12,373 bases of DNA from assembly GCA_035384605.1 (NCBI GenBank), contig DAOOIV010000126.1, forward strand, positions 1 to 12,373. Reading direction: 5' to 3'. Of the stretch, positions 1 through 5,791 are shown one piece after another (positions within the stretch are counted from its first letter, which is position 1; each line of letters begins with the position of its first letter). This DNA is from Phycisphaerae bacterium. GTDB taxonomy: Bacteria; Planctomycetota; Phycisphaerae; UBA1845; PWPN01. Under the pieces are notes generated by a model that was not told the origin of the DNA, ran no database searches, and worked only from the letters and a program-made list of their open reading frames with translations. The translations under genes were made by a program, and so were the position numbers.

Positions 1-511
1 AGCTCCCTTGCCCGCTCTTTGAAAACTGAAGACCAACCCCCTCCGGCCGAAAGCCAGGAGCCAACACCTCAAGAACTCTCTCCGACCAAACGAACCCACC
101 GAGCAAGTAGGGTCCGACCTGCCCTACCTGCTTTGCCGGCGACGGAAGGCCTCCACCTTCGCGTCATTGAGAACCGAGTGAGTGACAACAAGGGCAAAAA
201 GGCTGTAAATCCACGGCGGCAGGTTCCTGATTTCCAGTGGATCGCCGGGGAAGGAAGCCCTCGAATGTGGCGGAAACACCAGCTTGTCTGGCGCGTAGAA
301 TGTCCGGACAAGGGGATTCTCCTGGATATGAAACACGCGGGGAGACCCCAGGCCGTGTCCCAGACCGCCGTCCCAGACCAGAAAACCAAGGTCGCGGCTG
401 ACGAAGAAAGCCATGCCCTCTGGCGGGGCAGGTGTACCGGCTTATCCGCGTCACATTATTCATTGCATGCACCATTACGTTCCTGGGGTCAGCGAAACGG
501 GTTGAAAACCG
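1..511. other. Left-edge region without a convincing gene
   Basis: Open frames exist on both strands here but none has a good ribosome binding site, a recognisable domain, or a product I can name. The longest plus-strand frame starts at a TTG, is rich in Pro, Arg and Ser, and runs into the 3' end of the minus-strand epimerase gene, which argues against it. One minus-strand frame is listed separately as a weak candidate. I see no clear terminator after the epimerase stop, only a weak stem around 495-511, and no tRNA-like fold. It could be a decayed gene, the 3' part of an operon, or plain intergenic sequence. Confidence 0.5.
124..414 (-). CDS. Possible small hypothetical protein, perhaps a gene remnant
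   Basis: I do not recognise this 96-residue frame and hold it with low confidence. It lies on the same strand as the epimerase gene, about 97 nt downstream of its stop. The composition looks more protein-like than its overlapping neighbours: a Gly-rich start containing VWDGGLGHG, and a hydrophobic segment NLPPWIYSLFALVV at about residues 63-76 that could be buried or in a membrane. The ATG has only a weak AGAGG two or three bases upstream. The frame stays open a few codons further upstream with no better start. A second minus-strand frame (164-475) overlaps it, so a frameshifted remnant of a longer gene is as likely as an intact small gene. Confidence 0.15.
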   Translation of the reverse strand: MAFFVSRDLGFLVWDGGLGHGLGSPRVFHIQENPLVRTFYAPDKLVFPPHSRASFPGDPLEIRNLPPWIYSLFALVVTHSVLNDAKVEAFRRRQSR

Positions 512-1453
512 TCAATTCTCGGCTGCTTGTCGGATCACCGCGCGGGTCTTGTCGAGCGATGTCCGAGCGACGAGGAGGGGATCCTGGCGGTAGTAGTCGG
601 GATTGAACAGCTCGATGGAGAGCGAACCGGTGTAGCCGATGCGGCGGAGGTCGCGGACAAGCTGTTTCAGCGGGGCGATGCCGTCGCCAGGGTGGACGCG
701 GTGCTTGTCGGCGATCGACTCTTGCGGCGGGTTGGCCGGGTAATCGTTGAGATGAAAACCAGCCAACAAACGCGGGTTGAGGTGCGCGACGTCGGCCAAG
801 TCCGATCCGCCGCGGTAGAGATGGAAAACGTCGGGCAGGATGCAGGCCTTGGGGTGGTGGGCCTCGATGGCGATCAGGACGGCCTGTCCGAGCCGGTGGA
901 TGGCCGGCGATGCTCCCCAGATCTCCACGGCGGGGATAACGCCGAACGGCTCGGCCAGTTCCAATAGCGCCCGATACCGCTCGGCGGCCTTGAGCAGATC
1001 GACGCCTTTGACATCGCCGGCCGGCGGGGCGGCTATGTGAGTCGCGCCGATCTGGGCAAGTTGCTCCATCCGACGCTTCGCCTCATCGAAGCCTTTGGCC
1101 CGCCGGGCGTCGTCGTCCGCCATCCACTCAAAGAACGCGATTGCCCCGGTGACCTTAAGGCCGTGATCCTTGATCCGCTTGTTCAGGTCCGACAGCGTGC
1201 CGCCATCGGCGACGTGCCGATCGAGTTCATCCACCCACGGTTCGATGCCCTGGTAACCAGCCTCGGCGGCGATGTCGATCACGCGGGCGATGGGCAGCTT
1301 GTGACCGCGGAGCGTGCTGGTGTTGAGGCTGATGATGAAGTCGCCATAGGGTTTGCTGGACGGCGTCTGCGCATCGGCTCGCGCGGCGCGGAGGCCAACG
1401 GCCGTCGCCAGACCGCCGGCAAGCAATTCACGTCGAGTCAGATTCGCGGGCAA
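512..1453 (-). CDS. Tat-exported sugar phosphate isomerase/epimerase-like TIM-barrel protein
   Basis: A 313-residue protein of the xylose-isomerase-like TIM-barrel superfamily (AP endonuclease 2 / sugar isomerase-epimerase type). Members use a divalent metal to epimerise or isomerise sugars. The usual metal-ligand set is visible: Glu177 in VEIWG, Asp208 and His211 in LPDVFH, His234 in GFHLND and Glu281 in SIELFN. HPGDG (254-258) is typical of the family. The N-terminus is a twin-arginine signal (TRREL, residues 6-10, then an Ala/Gly/Leu-rich stretch to about Ala28), so the enzyme should act outside the cytoplasm. I chose a TTG start: it has GGGGAG seven bases upstream and puts the Arg pair at residues 7-8, exactly as in two neighbouring Tat proteins. 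The frame stays open upstream but gives Arg-rich sequence through an inverted repeat. It lies downstream of the fucose-isomerase-like gene and is probably co-transcribed with it. The substrate is unknown. Confidence 0.87.
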   Translation of the reverse strand: MPANLTRRELLAGGLATAVGLRAARADAQTPSSKPYGDFIISLNTSTLRGHKLPIARVIDIAAEAGYQGIEPWVDELDRHVADGGTLSDLNKRIKDHGLKVTGAIAFFEWMADDDARRAKGFDEAKRRMEQLAQIGATHIAAPPAGDVKGVDLLKAAERYRALLELAEPFGVIPAVEIWGASPAIHRLGQAVLIAIEAHHPKACILPDVFHLYRGGSDLADVAHLNPRLLAGFHLNDYPANPPQESIADKHRVHPGDGIAPLKQLVRDLRRIGYTGSLSIELFNPDYYRQDPLLVARTSLDKTRAVIRQAAEN

Positions 1454-1460
1454 GAGAGTT

Positions 1461-1466
1461 CTCCCC
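1461..1466 (-). promoter_or_regulatory. Ribosome binding site supporting the TTG start of the epimerase gene
   Basis: On the minus strand GGGGAG stands seven bases before the TTG at 1453-1451. The nearest in-frame ATG is about 80 codons further upstream, inside the 3' end of the preceding gene's coding region. The TTG therefore best explains a normal-length signal peptide. Confidence 0.55.
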
Positions 1467-1506
1467 GGGTCTACCGAGGGGATGAACCCCTCGGCTCGTC
1501 GCCGGC

Positions 1507-1611
1507 CCCGGAATCCTTCCTGGGGCCTCTTGGGTCGCGGATTCCCGTCCTCACCGGCACCGAACGCGGAACGGATTCCGCCAAGAGAGGCGGCCCGAAA
1601 AGGATTCCGGG
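1507..1611. repeat. Imperfect inverted repeat between the isomerase and epimerase genes
   Basis: The outer arms CCCGGAATCCTT (1507-1518) and AAGGATTCCGGG (1600-1611) are perfect 12-bp complements. Inside them GGCCTCTTGG (1524-1533) pairs with CCAAGAGAGGC (1581-1591) with a two-base bulge. GGATTCC or its complement occurs four times in about 100 bp. GGCCCC/GGGGCC (1506-1509 region and 1522-1527) can also form a local hairpin. In the transcript this would be a long hairpin in the gap between two co-oriented genes. It could stabilise or process the mRNA, reduce read-through, or be a small mobile palindromic element. I cannot tell which. Confidence 0.6.
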
Positions 1612-1628
1612 CTGAGCGACGGTGGCAA

Positions 1629-3140
1629 TCATCGCGAGCCACCAAAAAGAAGCTTATGCCGTATATTGCAGCCTTCCTCCACCACATCAAATCCGGTGAA
1701 CCGTGCGAGGCGGCGGGTGTCGGCCATGTGGTTGCCGTAGAAGATCACGCGGTGCAGGCCGTTGCTCCACTGTTCGAACATCTTGCGGGCGTCGGCGACC
1801 TTGACGGCGATCTTGGTACGACAGGCCCGGTCGACGTCGGGCACTGCGACGATCTTGCCGGTGGAGACCAGCATCGCACCGGTGCCGTAGCACTCCATCG
1901 GGCTGGCGGCCAGCATCGGCTTTTCCACCGGGGCGTACGGGTCGGCCTTAACCAGCTTGGCCATGGTGATCTCCTGGCCGACGCGCATGGCGACCTGCAA
2001 CACCGCTCCCTTATGATCCTCGGTGTGGCTGCGGATGATGTACGGTGCGGCCTCGCCCTGGGGACCGTCCATCTTCGTCGCCGAGACGCAGTGGGCGTGG
2101 ATCACGGTGTTGGTTGCGGTGTCAAAGACCGGGTCGGTGACGAAGCCGGGTTTGCCGGTCAGGTGCAGGTAGATGATCTGGGTCATGGTCGAGGGCAGGT
2201 CGGCCTCGCACACACCCACCAGGCCGAGGTCATTAAGTCTGGCGAACCCGAAGCACGGGTAGGCCGGCAGTCCCTTCTGTCCGAACAGGCCGAGGCAGTT
2301 GATGGTGATGGCCTGGGCCTTCGAGTCGGCCAGCACCTTCTGGAGCGCGAGGTTCATGCGGGCGCTCTTGGTGATCTCATCCTTCGACGGCTCGCGAATC
2401 TCCTTGGCGTTCTTGATCCACTGGTCGGCGTCGGCGCTGACCGCGGCATCGTCCATCGCGTTATAGACCTCAACCAGTTTCCTGTGATCGAAGTCGATGA
2501 TCTCGGTGCCGAACTTGTCCTTGACCTCTTTGACGTAGTCGGCCGGAGCAGGCCGTCCTCCGCTGACGAACAGGACCCGCGTTTCCTTGAGGCGATGGAT
2601 CGCACGGAAAGGGCGGATGGCATCGGCGGCGTCGGCGAAGTTGCTGCTGGGGATGACATCGATCTTCTTGCCGGCCCGCTGGAGGTCGGGCACGATGCAC
2701 CATTCGTGGCCGCTGTAGGGGGTGGCGTAGAGCACGGTTGGTCGGCCACAGTCGGCCAAGCGGTTGACCAGATGGCTGGTGCCGATGCACACGATCACAC
2801 CCAGTATGCCGTCAACGTCCTTGTGCTGCTCCAGCACCTTGTCGAGCGATTCGACGTTCTGGATCAGCGCATTGGAGAGGAACTCGACGTCCTCCATTCC
2901 GGGGACTTTGTCGATCTCCTGCTGCAGTCGTTTGGCTTCGGCGGGGATGTCCAGGTCCGGCCGTGGCCAGCCCGAGTGTGTCCCGCCGATGAAGACGCGC
3001 AGGACCCTGGTCTTGGTGTAGCCGGCTGCCGGGCCGGCCGCCTCGCCGCCCGCCGCCCAAGACATGCGACCAACGGCCGACGCGGCCACCAGGCCCGCCG
3101 ACGCTCCGATCAACTCCCGCCTGCTCATGTTCGTGTTCAT
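1629..3140 (-). CDS. Tat-exported L-fucose/L-arabinose isomerase-like protein (paralog 1)
   Basis: A 503-residue protein with the look of the FucI/AraA sugar (aldose-ketose) isomerase superfamily. Glu312 in GVCEAD and Asp336 in TDP are 24 residues apart, as are metal ligands Glu337 and Asp361 of E. coli FucI (from memory). His463 in GLHRVI or His350 in HAHC could supply the third ligand. Cys282, Cys296, Cys311 and Cys351 recur in both paralogs in this window. The N-terminus is a twin-arginine signal: SRREL at 6-10, then an Ala/Gly/Ser-rich stretch to about residue 30. The start was chosen because GGAGGAG lies just upstream on the minus strand; an ATG 11 codons earlier would bury the signal. 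It is closest to the 7491-8915 protein, with near-identical blocks around residues 279-370, but has about 20 extra residues near 400-420 and a longer C-terminus. It probably leads an operon with the epimerase gene. The substrate is not predictable from sequence. Confidence 0.85.
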   Translation of the reverse strand: MNTNMSRRELIGASAGLVAASAVGRMSWAAGGEAAGPAAGYTKTRVLRVFIGGTHSGWPRPDLDIPAEAKRLQQEIDKVPGMEDVEFLSNALIQNVESLDKVLEQHKDVDGILGVIVCIGTSHLVNRLADCGRPTVLYATPYSGHEWCIVPDLQRAGKKIDVIPSSNFADAADAIRPFRAIHRLKETRVLFVSGGRPAPADYVKEVKDKFGTEIIDFDHRKLVEVYNAMDDAAVSADADQWIKNAKEIREPSKDEITKSARMNLALQKVLADSKAQAITINCLGLFGQKGLPAYPCFGFARLNDLGLVGVCEADLPSTMTQIIYLHLTGKPGFVTDPVFDTATNTVIHAHCVSATKMDGPQGEAAPYIIRSHTEDHKGAVLQVAMRVGQEITMAKLVKADPYAPVEKPMLAASPMECYGTGAMLVSTGKIVAVPDVDRACRTKIAVKVADARKMFEQWSNGLHRVIFYGNHMADTRRLARFTGFDVVEEGCNIRHKLLFGGSR

Positions 3141-3223
3141 CGTCTCCTCCAGATCAACGCGCAGAAGGCCCATGATGTCCCCGCCGCGACAAGGCGGAAA
3201 GGGTGCTCGAGAATCGAACTGAC

Positions 3224-3252
3224 AGTATAGCAGCCGGCGGGCGAGACACCAA
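3224..3252 (-). promoter_or_regulatory. Predicted sigma70-type promoter for the 1629-3140 gene
   Basis: On the minus strand TTGGTG (3252-3247) and TATACT (3229-3224) are separated by exactly 17 bases. The -10 box matches five of six consensus positions and the -35 box three. Transcription would begin near 3217, leaving a leader of roughly 77 nt. I see no clear operator beside it. Confidence 0.5.
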
Positions 3253-3298
3253 GGCGAATGAGCATGCCTCGCTGAACGTCGAACGCTGCGTTACAAGC

Positions 3299-3500
3299 CG
3301 CCCCGGTAGGGGCGAAGGTGTTTAGCCAGGGGCGCGAGCCCCTGGGATTCATGTCGCGTTGATTCATGAGCCCCAGCGGGGCGACAGGTGCTCCTGCACA
3401 GATCAGGCCTTCTGCCGCCCCTTCGGGGCTGATCTGTTTTGGCGGTGTCTGTCCAGGGGCTTGCGCCCTTGGCTACATACCTGTGCCCCTTCAGGGCACA
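3299..3500. repeat. Cluster of six short GC-rich hairpins (REP-like element)
   Basis: Six stem-loops lie within about 200 bp. CGCCCC/GGGGCG is at 3299-3314 and CCAGGGGC/GCCCCTGG at 3326-3345. GCCCC/GGGGC is at 3370-3382. CAGATCAG/CTGATCTG at 3399-3436 has an inner GCCCC/GGGGC stem with a TTC loop. CCAGGGGC/GCCCTTGG is at 3453-3472, and TGTGCCC/GGGCACA at 3482-3500. The stems fall into two recurring kinds, GCCCC-type and CCAGGG-type, in alternation. This is the style of repetitive extragenic palindromes, and I recall similar units as frequent between genes in planctomycete genomes. No REP-associated tyrosine transposase is present here. The rest of the 3141-3769 gap holds a promoter, a 36-bp palindrome and a short tandem repeat, and no gene I can support. 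Confidence 0.75.
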
Positions 3501-3617
3501 TTGGCCGGTGTGCCGATTGTCAGGATCTTTGGGACAGCGAGGCCGTTGACACCCAGGAAACACGCAAGGGGTGCATGGCGGGGGGAGGCGAGGCACCCCC
3601 AACATCAATCGACGCGA

Positions 3618-3653
3618 TCTTGCAGAATAGAAACAGGTTTCTATTCTGCAAGA
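3618..3653. repeat. 36-bp near-perfect palindrome
   Basis: TCTTGCAGAATAGAAAC (3618-3634) and its exact 17-bp reverse complement (3637-3653) flank a two-base centre, AG. It is much less GC-rich than its surroundings. No T-run follows on either side, so a classical intrinsic terminator is unlikely. It ends 116 bp upstream of the plus-strand hydrolase start. Possible roles are a protein-binding site, a recombination site, or one copy of a dispersed genomic repeat. Confidence 0.85.
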
Positions 3654-3668
3654 CCTGCTTCCGCGAAG

Positions 3669-3698
3669 ACTGACAACTGAACACTGACGACTGATGAC
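3669..3698. repeat. Short tandem repeat of ACTGANN, period 7
   Basis: Four consecutive units ACTGACA, ACTGAAC, ACTGACG and ACTGATG are followed by AC. The ACTGA core is invariant and the last two bases vary. It starts 15 bp after the 36-bp palindrome, as if the two formed one composite element. No coding or promoter role is evident. Confidence 0.75.
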
Positions 3699-3709
3699 TT
3701 CCCCTGGCC

Positions 3710-3738
3710 TTGCCATTTCGCCCGTTCGCGGTTTTCAT
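3710..3738 (+). promoter_or_regulatory. Weak promoter candidate for the 3770-5674 gene
   Basis: TTGCCA (3710-3715, five of six to the -35 consensus) is followed after 17 bases by TTTCAT (3733-3738, four of six). This would put the start of transcription only about 25 bases before the ATG, enough to include the ribosome binding site. High-GC sequence produces such matches by chance, so this is only a candidate. Confidence 0.25.
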
Positions 3739-3769
3739 ATTCGCCCCTGCATCATCAGAGGAGGAACGC

Positions 3770-5674
3770 ATGCGGCGATATGTACTGTTTTGTCTGTTCG
3801 GCCTGATGCTGACCGGATCAATTCACGCGGAAGACCTGGTCTTCGTTCAGGATGGTTGGAAGCTGAAGGTTTCGGATCTCGGCAATATTGTCGGGCTGGC
3901 CAATACGGAGGGTGTCCAGTTGACCCAATCGGCGGCGGGGGACAACTTCATTCGTCTGGCCCTGGTCCCGCCCGGAGACGCGATCGCCGAGCCGGTCAAG
4001 GACACCATCGTCGTCTGCGACCGGCCGACCAAGACGGAACCGCGTTCGACCGGCGGCGCTTTTGAGTACGATCTCTCGCCACGGATTCCTCTTGTCGTCA
4101 AACACGAAATCAAATTCACCAAGATCAGAGGCTTTCCGGTGGTCCGGCGAGCAGTAACCCTTCAGCCGACCGCGCCGCCGCTGAAGCAGGATGTCATCCT
4201 GATGGTCGGCAACAACATCGCCTTGCCGGGAGCGAAGCATTCGGTGTTCACGCCGCGATACGACGGCCGGGGCGATGTGATCGAAAACGAGCCTGGCCGT
4301 CAGTGGGTCTGGCGGCTCAGCGGGCAGGCCCTGCCGCGCCAGGGCTCCCCGGAAGTCCTGGCGATACCTCTGGTCAGCGAATCGGCGGGGGACAAAACGC
4401 CGCGCCTGACACACATGGCCGACCCGTTCTTCAGCACGGGCTTCCTCCTGGCCGACAGCGCCACCTCTCGCGAGGGCGAGTTCAATTGCGTCTTTCTGGG
4501 CAGCAGAGTGCCGATGACCGAACCAGAGCAGCGGCTCTTCTGGACGGTGATTCAGGACGGCGGTCCCGAGAAGGCTCTGCAATCATGGTACGCCATCCCG
4601 CTGTCCGATGTGAAAGAGGGGCCGGACTGGTTGCACGACGTGGCTTGGCAGCACTATGACTATCTCAGTCACGGCGGCAAGGGCTGGTTCGACGACATTG
4701 ACGCGGCCGAGAAGCTCATCCCCAAGGCCGAGCGATCAAAGATCGTCTTCACGCTGCACGGCTGGTACGACATGCTTGGTCGCTACACCTTCGACGAGAA
4801 GGCCGGCAAGCTGGATGACGAGTGGACGGCCTTCCCCAAGGCCGCCGAGATGAAGGACAAGGGCTTCCCGACGCTCGAACCCGTGAAGATGACCAAGGCC
4901 GAGATGCACCGGCGGATCAGGTACGCCAAAGAGAAAGGATTCAGGGTCTGCGTGTATTTCGCCGATGGCCTGACGGCTTGTGACGGGGCCGGATTCAACA
5001 AGGCCGAGGAGATACTGATTCCGGGCGGCTGGGTCGGGCCGGACACGGTCGGCGAGCCGTACATCCAGAACCCCGTTCATCCGAAGGTCTGTCAGCGATA
5101 TGTGAGCTACCTGAAGGCTTTTCTGGCCGAGTATGGCCGTGAGATCGACGCATTGGTCTGGGATGAGACCTTCCAGATCCGAGCGGGGACACTCGCAGCG
5201 GGGGAGACTCGCGACTACCCCGACCGCGCCGTGATGAAACTGGTCCGCGATCTGACGCAGCTCGTCTCGACCACTCAACCCAAGGTCGCGTTTCTGGTCA
5301 GCGATTGCCAGGGAATGAGCTTCGACGGCAAGAACCACTGGCTCGACGTGCCCGGATACGCGATGATGGCCCATGGCTGCTACCAGGACAGCCACTGCGA
5401 GCCCGTGACCTGGCCTTATGGCATCTTCGCCAACTTCCGCAATGTGTTGTGGTCGTGTAACTGGCAAGCAGTGACACGCTTCGATTACACGGTCTTCGGC
5501 GTCGAGTATTACGGAGTACCGATCGCCACCTCCAACGGCTGGCTCGATGACAAGGGCATCGCCGGACTGAGCGAGAGCGACCTGGCGGCGGTGCTCAAAC
5601 TCTATGAGAAGCGAAAGGGCCGGCGGCAGGAACTCAAGTGGCTGACCGGCCCGGCGCCGAAGATGAAGAAGTAG
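3770..5674 (+). CDS. Secreted putative glycoside hydrolase, family not recognised
   Basis: A 634-residue protein. Residues 1-20 form a Sec signal peptide (MRRY, a hydrophobic core, cleavage after SIHA). The start is fixed by AGGAGG five bases before the ATG; the frame remains open 20 codons further but without a site. Residues about 21-275 are beta-rich, like the N-terminal sandwich of several TIM-barrel hydrolases. Residues about 285-600 look like an alpha/beta barrel: IVFTLHGWYD (325-334), FRVCVYFADG (391-400), IDALVWDETF (459-468) and KVAFLVSDCQG (505-515). Asp465 or Glu466 at the end of a predicted strand is a plausible catalytic residue, with Asp512 as another. The layout recalls GH36- or GH31-like alpha-glycosidases, but I see no diagnostic signature and would not assign a family. 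It converges on the 5792-7384 gene and stands between the two fucose-isomerase-like clusters, suggesting it frees a sugar these proteins handle. Inference only. Confidence 0.75.
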   Translation: MRRYVLFCLFGLMLTGSIHAEDLVFVQDGWKLKVSDLGNIVGLANTEGVQLTQSAAGDNFIRLALVPPGDAIAEPVKDTIVVCDRPTKTEPRSTGGAFEYDLSPRIPLVVKHEIKFTKIRGFPVVRRAVTLQPTAPPLKQDVILMVGNNIALPGAKHSVFTPRYDGRGDVIENEPGRQWVWRLSGQALPRQGSPEVLAIPLVSESAGDKTPRLTHMADPFFSTGFLLADSATSREGEFNCVFLGSRVPMTEPEQRLFWTVIQDGGPEKALQSWYAIPLSDVKEGPDWLHDVAWQHYDYLSHGGKGWFDDIDAAEKLIPKAERSKIVFTLHGWYDMLGRYTFDEKAGKLDDEWTAFPKAAEMKDKGFPTLEPVKMTKAEMHRRIRYAKEKGFRVCVYFADGLTACDGAGFNKAEEILIPGGWVGPDTVGEPYIQNPVHPKVCQRYVSYLKAFLAEYGREIDALVWDETFQIRAGTLAAGETRDYPDRAVMKLVRDLTQLVSTTQPKVAFLVSDCQGMSFDGKNHWLDVPGYAMMAHGCYQDSHCEPVTWPYGIFANFRNVLWSCNWQAVTRFDYTVFGVEYYGVPIATSNGWLDDKGIAGLSESDLAAVLKLYEKRKGRRQELKWLTGPAPKMKK

Positions 5675-5687
5675 GCTGACAGGCTTC

Positions 5688-5787
5688 TAGACTGTTAGAC
5701 CCTTAGGCTGTTAGCCTACTAGGCATTCCCGAAAATGGATCCTCGTGAAAGCCTAGTAACCCTAACAGCCCAACAGTCTGACAGACT
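5688..5787. repeat. 8-nt-period repeat in inverted arms, probable bidirectional terminator
   Basis: The left arm is a run of 8-nt units starting with TAG: TAGACTGT, TAGACCCT, TAGGCTGT, TAGCCTAC, TAGGC (5688-5724). The right arm (about 5751-5787) carries the complement with the same period: CCCTAACA, GCCCAACA, GTCTGACA, GACT. Matching blocks are AGACTGTT/AACAGTCT, GCTGTTAG/CTAACAGC and ACTAGGC/GCCTAGT, so the whole can fold into one interrupted stem. A local hairpin TAGGCT-gtt-AGCCTA (5704-5718) also exists. It fills the gap between two convergent stop codons, which favours a terminator role on both strands, although there is no strong U-tract. Confidence 0.65.
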
Positions 5788-5791
5788 CTTC

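Noticed and set aside
1353..3230. Long plus-strand open frame of about 625 codons opposite the isomerase-like and epimerase genes
   Set aside because: It is antisense to two genes with recognisable signal peptides and metal-site motifs. Its product is low-complexity (Asp, Gly, His, Val) as expected from the complement of high-GC coding sequence.
3669..3698. Short regular repeats as a CRISPR array
   Set aside because: Units are only 7 nt with no spacers and there are no cas genes. The 8-nt array at 5688-5787 fails for the same reasons.
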